DNA of 64,000 bases from Pseudomonadota bacterium (GTDB taxonomy: Bacteria; Pseudomonadota; Gammaproteobacteria; Steroidobacterales; Steroidobacteraceae). This document shows positions 52,192 to 60,550 of the stretch, piece after piece. The notes under the pieces are model-generated. The model saw only the letters and a list, made by a program, of their open reading frames with translations. It searched no databases and was not told the DNA's origin. How positions within the stretch are numbered: position 1 is the stretch's first letter; each line of letters starts with the position of its first letter. A program made the position numbers and the translations under genes. Location: positions 124,001-188,000 of the forward strand of contig JAFEDR010000011.1 in assembly GCA_018241525.1 (NCBI GenBank), read 5' to 3'.

Positions 52192-54099
52192 TCAGCTGCC
52201 GACCAGCTCGCCGACCGCGCGGTCCGCCTGCTCGATCGCCGCGTCCATGAACGCGAACGAGGCCGCGTCGGAGTTCGCGATCGCGATCGCGCCGCGGCGC
52301 GCGCGGCCGCGGACGTGCGGGCGCTCTGCCTCCGGCAGCGGCCGGTCCCACAGCGGGTTGTACTCGGGCGCGTAGCCGTGCGGCCAGCGGTTGACGGTGA
52401 TCGCGAGGATGTCGCGATCGGCATCGAAGCCGCCCGGGCCGAGCACGCGCGACAGCTGCGCGCGCACCTCTCGCTCGTACCGCTCGAGCGGGGTGGCGAG
52501 GATCTCGGCCCGGCCGGCGCGGTTCTGGACGTGCTCGGGCTCGCCCGGCAGGCACGGCGTGCGCTCGAGCCGCAGCAGCGTCGGCCGGTCCGGCGAGCGC
52601 GGCGTGGCGTAGCGTCCCATCGAGACGCACTCGTTCAGGTACAGGTCGCTGAAATACGCCCCCGGGCAGTGCACGTGGGCGATGCCGAGACGGACGAGCG
52701 ACTGCCAGTCGCGGATCGCCACACTGACTTCGATCAGCGGGGTCTTGACCGACTCGTGCAGTGCCGCCTGCTGCGCCGGCGGTAGCTCCGGACACAGGTA
52801 CGGAATCACGGCGTTCCAGCAGGCGAGCACGCAATGGCGCGCGCCGACCGCGTGCGCACGGCCGTGCCGCAGGTACTCGACGCGCACGCCGGCCGCGCCG
52901 CCCGCGAGGTTGGCGGCGCGCACCACCGTGGCGGAGAGCCGCACGCGCACCGGCGATCCCGGCCGGTCGAGCGCCGCGTAGTCGGCGGGCAGCGTGACGA
53001 GGTCCTCGAGGCTCCCCGCCGGCAGCGCCTCCGGCACGAGCGCGCGGACCAGCGCCCGCGCCACGGTCGCGCCCCCGTCCGGCAGGTGCACGTCGACCGA
53101 GCCGCCGGTGGCGGCGTAGCCCGCGGCCGTGGGGCCGAGATCGCCGACCGCGCCGGGCGGCAGACCGAGACCGTCGCGTCCCGGCAGGCCCGTGGCGAAG
53201 GCCTCGAGCGCCGAGACCGCGTCGATGCCCACGCCCCACTCGCCGTGCGGCCGCTGCTGGTAGAAGGCGGCGACCGCGGGGTCGGCGCGCACCACCTCGC
53301 CGAGGAAGTCGCGGTAGCTCAGGTGCTCGAGCCGCGCGATCTTCTGCGCGACGCTCTGGCCGTGCAGGTAGTCGGTCGGGCTCTCTTCGAGCCGCGCGAT
53401 CTCGGCCTGTGCCCGCGCCGGCAGCGGCGAGCCGGCCAGCGCCTGCGCCCAGGGCGCGTCCGGTGCGCGGCGCACCAGGTGATCGCGGCCGAAGGTCTCG
53501 CGGTCGAGGAACACCCCGTCGGCGAGCCCGAGCGACGGATAGAACTGGCGGTCCTGGACGCGCTTGTCGAGCGCGGCGGCGTCGATGCCGAGCCTGCGCA
53601 GCACGCCCTCGGCGATCGCGCTGTACGGCCGCGGGCTTTCGATGCTGTAGGTGCCGCCATTCATCAGCAGCAGCTCGCCGCCAATGCGAAACTCGTTGCG
53701 GCGCGCATGGCCGCCGAAGTCATCGTGGTTGTCGAGCACCAGCACGCTCGCCCCGGGCACGCGTTCACGGTAGAGCAGCGCGGCCGTGAGGCCGCTGATG
53801 CCGGCACCGACGACGACCAGGTCGTAGAGTTCGCCGGTGCTCGCGGCCGGCGGCGGCACCAGCCCGTCGCGCAGCGCGTGCGCGACCTCGAACGCGCCCG
53901 GATGCGAGCCCCGCAGGCCGGTCAGCAACGGCGGGTAGTAGCCCGGCAGGTCCTGGGGAGCGGCCAATGCCGCGGGGGCCGGCGGCGTGCAGCCGCTGAT
54001 CGCCGCCGGTGCGAGCGCCGCGCCCGCGAGCCGTCCGAGCAGCCGGCGGCGCGCCGGATCCGCCGCCTCGCCGCGGCTGCCATCGTGTGCATCGGCCAT
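52192..54099 (-). CDS. FAD-dependent spermidine-dehydrogenase-like Tat lipoprotein
   Basis: 635 residues from ATG 54099. The N-terminus has a twin-arginine-like ARRRLLGRL (16-24), a hydrophobic stretch and ISGC (Cys37), suggesting Tat export plus lipidation. The FAD-binding Rossmann motif is LVVVGAGISGLTAALLYRE (94-112), with NHDDFGGHARRNEF next. It resembles SpdH of Pseudomonas aeruginosa (periplasmic spermidine dehydrogenase) in length and in GGTYSIESPRPYS and NRWPHGYAPEYNPLWD regions. It would oxidatively cleave polyamines outside the cytoplasm. Substrate assignment is by family only. It is the first gene of an operon with the amidohydrolase. Confidence 0.8.
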   Translation of the reverse strand: MADAHDGSRGEAADPARRRLLGRLAGAALAPAAISGCTPPAPAALAAPQDLPGYYPPLLTGLRGSHPGAFEVAHALRDGLVPPPAASTGELYDLVVVGAGISGLTAALLYRERVPGASVLVLDNHDDFGGHARRNEFRIGGELLLMNGGTYSIESPRPYSAIAEGVLRRLGIDAAALDKRVQDRQFYPSLGLADGVFLDRETFGRDHLVRRAPDAPWAQALAGSPLPARAQAEIARLEESPTDYLHGQSVAQKIARLEHLSYRDFLGEVVRADPAVAAFYQQRPHGEWGVGIDAVSALEAFATGLPGRDGLGLPPGAVGDLGPTAAGYAATGGSVDVHLPDGGATVARALVRALVPEALPAGSLEDLVTLPADYAALDRPGSPVRVRLSATVVRAANLAGGAAGVRVEYLRHGRAHAVGARHCVLACWNAVIPYLCPELPPAQQAALHESVKTPLIEVSVAIRDWQSLVRLGIAHVHCPGAYFSDLYLNECVSMGRYATPRSPDRPTLLRLERTPCLPGEPEHVQNRAGRAEILATPLERYEREVRAQLSRVLGPGGFDADRDILAITVNRWPHGYAPEYNPLWDRPLPEAERPHVRGRARRGAIAIANSDAASFAFMDAAIEQADRAVGELVGS

Positions 54100-54144
54100 G
54101 TCCGCCCCACCCCCGGGGCGGAACCCTAGCACGGCGTGCGCGGC

Positions 54145-56214
54145 TCAGTCCCAGAGCGCCCGCAGCCGCGCGCCGACGTCGACGCGCGGCAACGGCACGC
54201 CGGTCGCGGGATCGAGCGCTGGCGCATCGACCGCCGCCACGGGCTCGAGCGTCGCGAGCACGCGCTCGGTCAGGAAGCGGCTGCGCGCGCCATACACGTG
54301 CGCGTCACCGAGCCGCGGCTGCTGCGTGACGTAGTACTTCAGCGGCGTCACGAGGTGCAGCGCGTCGCGGGCGCGGGTCATCGCGACGTACAGCAGCCGC
54401 CGTTCCTCCTCGAGCAGCGCCGGCGTGCCGGCCGCGAACTCCGACGGAAAGCTGCCGTCGTTGACGTTCAGCAGGTACACCGACTGCCACTCCTGGCCCT
54501 TCGCGGAGTGGACCGTCGAGAGCACCAGGTAGTCCTCGTCGAGCAGCGGCGGGCCGGACAGGTCGCCGCTCGCCTGCGGCGGATCGAGCGCGAGCTCGCT
54601 CAGGAAGCGCTCGCGGTTGGGATAGCCCCCCGCGATCCGCACCAGCTGCTCGAGGTCGCCGGCCCTGACCGGCGCCGCGTCGTAGTGTCGCTCCAGGTGC
54701 GGCCGGTACCAGTCGCGCACCCGCTCGACCTGTCCGGCCCAGGGGGCGGCCGGCGCGCCGAGCGCGCCCAGCAGGGCCGTCAGCGAGGGCCAGTCGGCAC
54801 GCGCCGCCGCGGGCGGCTCGAACGCCGCGAGCGAGGCGAGCGCGCCGCCGCCGGCGGCGAGCGCCGTCAGGCAGCGGTCGCTGTGCGCCGGCCCCATGCC
54901 CGGCAGCAGCTGCAGGACGCGAAAGCCGGCGATCCGGTTGCGCGGGTTGTCGGCGAAGCGCAGCACCGCGAGCAGATCCTTCACGTGTGCCGCCTCGAGG
55001 AACTTGAGGCCGCCGTACTTGACGTACGGGATGTTGCGGCGACTGAGCTCGATCTCGAGGAAGTCGCTGTGGTGGCTCGAGCGGAACAGCACGGCCTGGC
55101 GGCGCAGCGCCACCCCGGCCTCGCGCGCGCGCAGCACCTCGGCGACCACGTAGTCGGCCTGGCCGCGGTCGTCGGCCACGGTCACGAGCCGCGGCCTTGC
55201 GCCGCCGCCGCGCCGCGCGCGCAGGTCCTTGCGGTGCTGGCGCGCCGCCTCGCCGATCAGCGCGTTGGCGGCATCGAGGATCGGCTGCGTCGAGCGGTAG
55301 TTCTCGGTCAGCGTCACGACCGCCGCCGGCGGCACGAACTGCCGCGGGAACTCCAGGATGTTGTCGACGGTCGCGGCGCGGAACGAATAGATCGACTGCG
55401 CGTCGTCACCGACCACGGCGAGTCCCGCGCCGTCCGGCCGCAGGCGCGTCAGGATCTCGGCCTGCAGGCGGTTCGTGTCCTGGTACTCGTCGACCAGCAC
55501 GTGGTCGAACAGCGAGGCGACTCGCGCCGCGAGCGCGGGCTCGCCGACCAGCGCGTGCCAGTAGAGCAACAGGTCGTCGTAGTCGAGCACCTGCTGCGCC
55601 TGCTTGCGCTCGACGTAGGCGCGGAACAGGCGTGTCAGGTCGGCCTCGAAATCGCGGCACCACGGCCAGTGCTCGGCCAGCGTCGCCGCCAGCGGCTGCA
55701 GGGTATTCACGCGGTGCGAGTAGATCGCGAGGCAGGTGTCCTTGCGCGGAAAGCGGCGCTCGCGCGCCGAGAGCGCGAGCTCGTGGCGCACGACGTCGAG
55801 CAGGTCGGCACTGTCGCCACGATCGAGCACCGTGAACGACGGATCGAGGCCGAGTTCGCGGGCGTGGACGCGCAGCAGCCGGTTGCCGATCGAGTGGAAG
55901 GTCCCGGCCCAGCTCAGGCGCGTCGCCCGCGTGCCGCCATCCGTCCCGCGCACGGCCGCGACGATTCGCTCGGCGCGCCGGGTCATCTCCTCGGCCGCAC
56001 GCCGCGTGAAGGTCAGCAGCAGGATGCGTTGCGGATCCACCCCCTCGGCGACCAGGTGCGCCACGCGGTGGGCGAGCGTGTTGGTCTTGCCGGTACCGGC
56101 GCCGGCGATGATCAGCAGCGGGCCGGCCGCGAAGCGGCCACCGGCGTCGCGCTGGCCGTAGCGTGCGGCCGCGGACTGCTCGGGGTTGAGGGCAAGCGCG
56201 GGATCGGCGGCCAT
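54145..56214 (-). CDS. UvrD/Rep-family ATP-dependent DNA helicase
   Basis: 689 residues. SF1A motifs: Q motif LNPEQSAAA, Walker A IIAGAGTGKTNTL (37-44 core), LTFTRRAAEEM, Walker B DHVLVDEYQDTN, motif III VVGDDAQSIYSFR, motif IV LTENYRST, motif V LSTVHSAKGQEWQ and motif VI LYVAMTRARDALHL. The size is close to Rep. It is not canonical UvrD: it lacks the long Tudor-like C-terminus and carries an Ala-rich 2B insertion. It translocates 3'-5' on ssDNA, with a role in repair or replication restart. Monocistronic, with an AT-rich divergent spacer to the next gene. Confidence 0.92.
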   Translation of the reverse strand: MAADPALALNPEQSAAARYGQRDAGGRFAAGPLLIIAGAGTGKTNTLAHRVAHLVAEGVDPQRILLLTFTRRAAEEMTRRAERIVAAVRGTDGGTRATRLSWAGTFHSIGNRLLRVHARELGLDPSFTVLDRGDSADLLDVVRHELALSARERRFPRKDTCLAIYSHRVNTLQPLAATLAEHWPWCRDFEADLTRLFRAYVERKQAQQVLDYDDLLLYWHALVGEPALAARVASLFDHVLVDEYQDTNRLQAEILTRLRPDGAGLAVVGDDAQSIYSFRAATVDNILEFPRQFVPPAAVVTLTENYRSTQPILDAANALIGEAARQHRKDLRARRGGGARPRLVTVADDRGQADYVVAEVLRAREAGVALRRQAVLFRSSHHSDFLEIELSRRNIPYVKYGGLKFLEAAHVKDLLAVLRFADNPRNRIAGFRVLQLLPGMGPAHSDRCLTALAAGGGALASLAAFEPPAAARADWPSLTALLGALGAPAAPWAGQVERVRDWYRPHLERHYDAAPVRAGDLEQLVRIAGGYPNRERFLSELALDPPQASGDLSGPPLLDEDYLVLSTVHSAKGQEWQSVYLLNVNDGSFPSEFAAGTPALLEEERRLLYVAMTRARDALHLVTPLKYYVTQQPRLGDAHVYGARSRFLTERVLATLEPVAAVDAPALDPATGVPLPRVDVGARLRALWD

Positions 56215-56321
56215 CGGCCGATTATCGATGGGGACTGTATGTTTATCCAGACCCGAGCGGGTCCGGGACCCCCTGCTACACTCGCCCGCCGCGGCCGTTC
56301 CGGTCGCGCGGGGGAATCGCG

Positions 56322-56735
56322 ATGGAGCGCATCACGGTCGGCGGGTTCATGACGCGCCTCGCGGCGGCGCTCGCGCTGGTGGGGCTCACCTACAACCCGA
56401 GCGGCTGGTCGTACGCCCACTGGGTCACCGGCGCCTTCCCGCATCTCGAGCCGCTGCAGGCGATCGCCGGGCTCGTGCTGGTCGGCGGCTGGGCGTTCTT
56501 CGTGCACGCGACGTGGCGGGCGCTCGGCGCGTTCGGCGTGCTGCTCGGCGTCGCCCTCTGCGCGGCGTTCGTCTGGCTGTTCGTGTCACGCGGCTGGGTC
56601 CACCTCGACGGCGGCGCGCTCGGCTGGATCGCGGACGGCGTCGCGGCGCTGCTGCTGGCCGTCGGCGTCTCCTGGTCGCTGGTGGAGCGCCGCGTCACCG
56701 GCCAGGTGGTGGTCGACGAGGGCGAGCGGCGCTGA
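56322..56735 (+). CDS. Small four-helix membrane protein (possibly DUF6524)
   Basis: 137 residues with four hydrophobic segments (about 10-24, 44-61, 66-88 and 99-122) and the signature YNPSGWSYAHWV near the N-terminus, a motif I associate with DUF6524. The N-terminus is cytoplasmic-looking (MERITVGGFMTRL) and the C-terminus charged (RRVTGQVVVDEGERR). The function is unknown. It is followed 14 nt later by the AhpD-like gene on the same strand. Confidence 0.78.
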   Translation: MERITVGGFMTRLAAALALVGLTYNPSGWSYAHWVTGAFPHLEPLQAIAGLVLVGGWAFFVHATWRALGAFGVLLGVALCAAFVWLFVSRGWVHLDGGALGWIADGVAALLLAVGVSWSLVERRVTGQVVVDEGERR

Positions 56736-56749
56736 GCCGCGGGCCTCCC

Positions 56750-57328
56750 ATGCCGCAGCCCAAGCACCTGACCGGCCTCAAGATCCGGCTGCCGGCGACC
56801 GGCAAGCTCGACGCCGACCTGCAGAAGTACTTCCGGGTCTGCGAGGAGAAGCTCGGCTTCGTGCCGAACGTGCTGCGCGCGTACAGCTTCGATGCGGCGA
56901 AGCTGCGGGCGTTCTCGGCGCTCTACAACGACCTGATGCTCGCCGAATCGGGGCTCTCGAAGCTCGAGCGCGAGATGATCGCGGTGGTCGTGTCCTCGGC
57001 CAACCGCTGCTACTACTGCCTGACGGCGCACGGCGCGGCGGTGCGCGCGCTGAGCGGCGATGCGGAGCTCGGCGAGATGCTGGTGATGAACTGGCGCACC
57101 GCGCCGTTGCCGGCGCGGCAGCGCGCGCTGCTCGAGTTCGCGCACAAGCTGACGGTGACGCCCGCGGAAGTCGGCGAGGCCGACCGGGCGCAGCTGCGAG
57201 CGGCCGGGCTCGCCGAACGCGACATCTGGGACGCGGCCAGCGTCACCGGCTTCTTCAATTTCACGAATCGGGTCGCGACCGCGACCGACATGATGCCGAA
57301 CCGCGAGTACCACTCGCAGGCGCGCTGA
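56750..57328 (+). CDS. Peroxidase-related enzyme, AhpD/CMD family
   Basis: 192 residues from ATG 56750. It has the AhpD-like helical fold with the redox site ANRCYYCLTAHG (Cys87, Cys90, His94) and preceding LSKLEREMIAVVVSS. The GFVPNVLRAYSFDAAKL start and the NFTNRVATATDMMPN ending are typical of 'uncharacterized peroxidase-related enzyme' (TIGR01926-like). It may reduce peroxides or act as a disulfide reductase in the cytoplasm. It forms a two-gene unit with the small membrane protein, and the stop is 8 nt from a convergent kinase gene. Confidence 0.88.
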   Translation: MPQPKHLTGLKIRLPATGKLDADLQKYFRVCEEKLGFVPNVLRAYSFDAAKLRAFSALYNDLMLAESGLSKLEREMIAVVVSSANRCYYCLTAHGAAVRALSGDAELGEMLVMNWRTAPLPARQRALLEFAHKLTVTPAEVGEADRAQLRAAGLAERDIWDAASVTGFFNFTNRVATATDMMPNREYHSQAR

Positions 57329-57336
57329 GCGGCGAG

Positions 57337-57885
57337 CTACGCCGCGAGTCGCCGCTCGAGCGCCGCGAGCAGCGGGCCGACGTCGAAGCCGTCACTGGTA
57401 TCCCAGTCGAGCGTGCCCGCACCGAGCGGCGTCAGCGCCGCGGGGGCCGCGGCGAGCTCGCGCTCGATCTCCGGCAGCGCCTCGAGGTCGACGTGGCCCG
57501 GGTGGCGCTCGCCGCGTCCGGCGCGCTCGCGAAAGCGCGCCAGCAGGACCTCAGCGCGCGCCGCGACCCGCACCTCGACCAGCCGCGCCCCGGCCGCCGC
57601 GCCGAGCGCCGCGAGCGCGTGCCGCTGCGGCTCGCGGAAGTTTCCCTCGAGCACGCCATCGGCCCCGGCGGCGAGCAGCCGTCCGGCTTCACCGAGCAGC
57701 AGGTCCCAGGCGAGCAGACTCACCCGCCTCGACCAACCGCGGTCGCCGACGCCGAGTCGCTCGAACACCTGCTCCTTGTAAGCGTCCTTGGCGAGCAGCG
57801 GCCAGCGCAGCCGCGCCGCCAGCGCCGCTGCCAGCGTCGACTTTCCCGCGCACGGCGGACCCGTGATCACGAGGGCGGTGGCCAT
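57337..57885 (-). CDS. P-loop kinase-like ATPase (zeta/AAA_33 type)
   Basis: 182 residues. Walker A TGPPCAGKSTLAAAL (Lys15) is at the N-terminus; the Asp of LLAKDAYKEQVFERLG and the LEGNFR strand fit small-molecule kinases of the AAA_33/zeta/chloramphenicol-phosphotransferase-like group. A lid-like Arg cluster (RFRERAGRGERHPGH) is present. No antitoxin gene is adjacent, so a toxin role is not supported. The substrate is unknown. The divergent neighbour is a Nudix gene 46 nt away. Confidence 0.78.
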   Translation of the reverse strand: MATALVITGPPCAGKSTLAAALAARLRWPLLAKDAYKEQVFERLGVGDRGWSRRVSLLAWDLLLGEAGRLLAAGADGVLEGNFREPQRHALAALGAAAGARLVEVRVAARAEVLLARFRERAGRGERHPGHVDLEALPEIERELAAAPAALTPLGAGTLDWDTSDGFDVGPLLAALERRLAA

Positions 57886-57931
57886 CGCGCGAGTCTATCG
57901 GGCGGCGAGCCGCGCGTGGGATGATCGGCAC

Positions 57932-58468
57932 GTGACCGACTCCCCGCGCCGCCTCTACGCCGGACGCGTCGTGACGCTCGACGTCGTCGACGTCACCCTG
58001 CCGAACGGACACGTCGCGACGCTCGAGGTCGTCGGCCATCCCGGCGGCGCCGCGGTGGTCGCCGTCGATGCGGCCGGACGCGTCTGCCTGCTGCGCCAGT
58101 ACCGCCACGTCGCCGGCGGCTGGCTGTGGGAGATCCCGGCGGGCAAGCTCGACGGCAAGTCGCCCGATGCGACCGCGCGCGCCGAACTCGCCGAGGAGGC
58201 GGGCGTCAGCGCCCGTGACTGGCAGCCGCTCGGCGAGATCCTGTCCTCGCCGGGCGTGTTCCGCGAGGTCGTGCACCTCTATCTCGCGCGCGAGCTCTCG
58301 CCGGTCGAGCTCGCGCATGAAGCCGCCGAGGTCATCGAGGTGACCTGGGTGCCGTTCGCCGACGCGTTGCGGCGCGCGCTCGACGGCGAGATCCGCGATG
58401 CCAAGACGGTCGTTGCGCTCGTGCGCGCGGCCGGCCGGCTCGGTCTGCCAGCAGCGCGCGAGCGTTGA
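57932..58468 (+). CDS. Nudix hydrolase, ADP-ribose pyrophosphatase-like
   Basis: 178 residues from GTG 57932. The fold is that of NudF/YffH-type enzymes: RQYRHVAGGWLWEIPAGKLDG then a Nudix box (71-92) with ELAEEAGV. The box is one residue shorter than consensus, the first conserved Glu is missing (GKS region) and REL reads AEL; the EE pair that binds metal remains. After it, SSPGVFREVVHLYLARELSP is typical of ADP-ribose/sugar-nucleotide hydrolases. Probable role: cleaving ADP-ribose or similar NDP-sugars. Reduced activity cannot be excluded. Monocistronic. Confidence 0.85.
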   Translation: MTDSPRRLYAGRVVTLDVVDVTLPNGHVATLEVVGHPGGAAVVAVDAAGRVCLLRQYRHVAGGWLWEIPAGKLDGKSPDATARAELAEEAGVSARDWQPLGEILSSPGVFREVVHLYLARELSPVELAHEAAEVIEVTWVPFADALRRALDGEIRDAKTVVALVRAAGRLGLPAARER

Positions 58469-58501
58469 TTATGTCCGGTTCAGGGAATTCCCTGCGACCG
58501 C

Positions 58502-58545
58502 CTGTGAAGTCGGTCACAGCCGACCTGTGACGCACTGCGTACATT
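58502..58545 (+). promoter_or_regulatory. CRP-type site with -10 box, class II promoter candidate
   Basis: CTGTGAAGTCGGTCACAG (58502-58519) contains the exact CRP/Vfr/Clp core TGTGA-N6-TCACA. TACATT (58540-58545) is a plausible -10. With transcription starting near 58552 the CRP site would be centred at -41.5, the classic class II activator position, and no -35 consensus is present. The downstream gene starts at GTG 58608. Confidence 0.6.
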
Positions 58546-58607
58546 GCTGTCGCAGGGTAGAGACGGCAGCCCCGCGCGCACCTCGGTGCCGGCGGGCAGG
58601 TGGTCGA

Positions 58608-58964
58608 GTGGTCGATACGATCAAAATGCGCCGCCCGGTGTTCGCGGACACGGGCGAGGGCCTTGAGCAGGGCGTGACCGGTCGCGTCGAGCGCGACGAT
58701 CGCGGCAATGCCGTTTGGCACTGGGCGCGCGAGGCCGCGACCGCCCCGCTCGAGCACACCGGCGGGCTCGCGATCGTCGACGACGAGCGGCCGCTGCCGA
58801 CGGCCAACGCCAAGCTGAACAAGAGCGCCGCGCGCGGCGGTTACGACCCGTACGAGAGCGGGCTGATCGAGCGCAAGAAGGCCCCGGCGAAGAAGCGCGA
58901 CCTCAAGGAACTCTCGCGCTGGATCGAGATGCGCCGCGCCCGCGGCGAAAACCCGGGCGACTGA
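58608..58964 (+). CDS. Conserved-looking protein of unknown function behind a CRP-type site
   Basis: 118 residues from GTG 58608 (AGGTGG about 5 nt upstream). Hydrophilic and soluble: MRRPVFADTGEGLEQGVTGRVERDDRGNAVWHWAREA, then SAARGGYDPYESGLIERKKAPAKKRDLKELSRWIEMRRARGEN. Basic C-terminal helix, no signal peptide, no recognised domain. The NPYE/DPYESG motif and the basic helix suggest a small nucleic-acid- or ribosome-associated protein, but that is a guess. The upstream CRP-type promoter is the best clue to its physiology. Confidence 0.75.
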   Translation: MVDTIKMRRPVFADTGEGLEQGVTGRVERDDRGNAVWHWAREAATAPLEHTGGLAIVDDERPLPTANAKLNKSAARGGYDPYESGLIERKKAPAKKRDLKELSRWIEMRRARGENPGD

Positions 58965-58979
58965 TCGCCCGCCGGCCGC

Positions 58980-59636
58980 TCAGGCGGCCTCGATCGCACT
59001 CAGCTTGCCCGCATCGCCCAGCCGGTAGAACCGGCGCAGTTCGCCGAGCATGTCCCGCACGCGCGCCTCGCGGCGGCGCAGGAAGCGGTCCTCGAGCCGC
59101 CGACAGAAGCGCGCTGCATAGCGGTTGGCCTCGAGGTAGATCCGCCGCAGCGCGCCGTCGAGGTCCTCGCGGAACCGCACCCGCTCGAACAGCCGGCCGT
59201 GCAGGCCGCGCATGAGCGCGCCGCCGCGTTGCGTGCCGGCGAGCAGCACCGCCGCTGCGTACTTGTCGACCTCCGCCTGGGTCTCGAGACCGAGCAGCGA
59301 CACGGTCCGGCCGCGCGCGGCGCTCCAGGCGACGCAGTGGAAGTGACTGACGCCCTCGAGCGCGGTGCAGAAGTCCTCGAGGTTGTCGTCGTCGAGGCGC
59401 TCGAGCGGCGGGCTCGCGGCCAGCCGCCCGAGCAGCGCCGGGTCGAGATACAGCCCGACGTCGAGCGCCCCGGAATCCTCCGCCACCAGCAGCGTCTCGG
59501 GCGTGCCCTCGGCCGCGCTCGGCGCGTGCCAGCGGCCGAGCAGCGCGCGATCGGTGATCAGGTAGTCGCAGACGTCCTCGGCAACCTCGGCGTCGTTGAT
59601 GCGGGCGAGCAGTGCCTGCAGCTCGCGCAACAGCAC
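58980..59636 (-). CDS. Unknown cytoplasmic protein, second of a coupled pair
   Basis: 218 residues from GTG 59636, one base after the stop of the upstream partner. No membrane segment. It contains LVAEDSGALDVGLYLDPALLGRL, LEDFCTALEGVSHFHCVAW and LGLETQAEVDKYAAAVLL, then a C-terminal Arg-rich helical region (FRRRLEDRFLRRREARVRDMLGELRRFYRL-type). I do not recognise the family. Near-zero spacing suggests fixed stoichiometry with the 59638-60258 protein. Confidence 0.75.
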   Translation of the reverse strand: MLLRELQALLARINDAEVAEDVCDYLITDRALLGRWHAPSAAEGTPETLLVAEDSGALDVGLYLDPALLGRLAASPPLERLDDDNLEDFCTALEGVSHFHCVAWSAARGRTVSLLGLETQAEVDKYAAAVLLAGTQRGGALMRGLHGRLFERVRFREDLDGALRRIYLEANRYAARFCRRLEDRFLRRREARVRDMLGELRRFYRLGDAGKLSAIEAA

Positions 59637-59637
59637 G

Positions 59638-60258
59638 TCAGTGGCTCCAGCGCACCCGGGCCGAGGCGCTCGGCTCGAGGCCGAGCTCGCGCAGCCGGCC
59701 GGCGGCGCGCTGGCTGCCCGTCTTGATCCAGATCTCGTACAGCCGCATCAGGTCGTCGTGGCACGGCGGCCGGGCGGCATCGGCAATCTCGTTGAGCGCA
59801 TCCACCAGCTCGCGGAACTTGAGCGCGAGCTCGTGGAAGACGCCGGCGATCGTGCGGCCGCGTGGCGCGGCGCGCGCCGAGTCGGCCAGCGAGCCGTAGG
59901 CGCGTCCGCCCATCGCGATGTGGTAGTCGACGTCCACGAGCTTGCGCGCGAAGCCATGCGCAAAGAAGCCGGCGACGAACAGCGACACGTCGCCGAGCCG
60001 CTGCAGCGCGTGCTGGCGCTCCGCCAGCGTGCGCGCTCCGACCGCGTCCGACAGCATCGTCGCGAGCGGCTTCAGTCGCGGACCCGTCGGCGTCTGCTCG
60101 AAGAACGCGTCGGCGCGCGCAAAGCTCGTCAGCACGTTGACCACGTAGTGCTCGGTGTGGTCGTCGAGCGCGAGCCGCTGCTTCTCGGCGGCGCCGTGCA
60201 GCGCGTCGCGAAAGAATTCCTCGAGGCTCGACACCTTGAGCAGCGCACCGTCCGTCAT
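59638..60258 (-). CDS. Unknown cytoplasmic protein, first of a coupled pair
   Basis: 206 residues from ATG 60258, with GAGGAGG 4-5 nt upstream. All-helical: VSSLEEFFRDALHGAAEKQRLALDDHTEHYVVNVLTSFARADAFF, LGDVSLFVAGFFAHGFARKLVDVDYHIAMGGRAYGSL, VFHELALKFRELVDALNEIAD and LYEIWIKTGSQRAAGRLRELG. It has conserved-looking His/Asp/Tyr residues (DDHTEHY; DVDYH) that could bind metal. No named family recognised. The 292-nt upstream gap has a 15-bp-period direct repeat that may be regulatory. Confidence 0.75.
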   Translation of the reverse strand: MTDGALLKVSSLEEFFRDALHGAAEKQRLALDDHTEHYVVNVLTSFARADAFFEQTPTGPRLKPLATMLSDAVGARTLAERQHALQRLGDVSLFVAGFFAHGFARKLVDVDYHIAMGGRAYGSLADSARAAPRGRTIAGVFHELALKFRELVDALNEIADAARPPCHDDLMRLYEIWIKTGSQRAAGRLRELGLEPSASARVRWSH

Positions 60259-60281
60259 CACGCCTCCTCGACTGGGTTGAT

Positions 60282-60310
60282 CGAAGAATCGTCCACCGAA
60301 GGATCGTCCA
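60282..60310. repeat. 15-bp-period direct repeat upstream of the unknown pair
   Basis: CGAAGAATCGTCCA (60282-60295) and CGAAGGATCGTCCA (60297-60310) differ at one base and lie 24-52 nt upstream of the ATG at 60258. Their position in the leader or promoter suggests an operator or a small duplication. Confidence 0.5.
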
Positions 60311-60451
60311 CGCGTGCTCAAACTTGACACACGCCGGCGCGCTCGAAAAGTGGCGCGATTCACGTCCAGGACCTAGCAGCCGCGGCGCGAGAGTGCTGAT
60401 CCTGCGACCACGCGGCGGCGCGCCGCGCGGCGGCGCGGTCCGCAAGCGACT

Positions 60452-60488
60452 GTGACGCGCCACGCGCTACGCGCGTGACGCGCGTCAC
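60452..60488. repeat. Inverted repeats with GTGA-N6-TCAC palindrome
   Basis: GTGACGCGCGTCAC (60475-60488) is a perfect 14-bp palindrome with CRP-like spacing. An additional GTGACGCGC at 60452-60460 can pair with GCGCGTCAC at 60480-60488. It lies between the divergent unknown pair and the 60551 gene. No -10 box is at class II distance, so it is listed as structure only. Confidence 0.45.
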
Positions 60489-60550
60489 GACTCGCCGCGC
60501 GGGTGGACCGCGGGCCTTGCACCCGGCCGGGGCCGCGCGATGATGGCGCC

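Noticed and set aside
57337..57885. Zeta-toxin interpretation of the P-loop kinase
   Set aside because: No antitoxin gene, no epsilon-like partner and ordinary base composition; only the generic kinase fold is supported.
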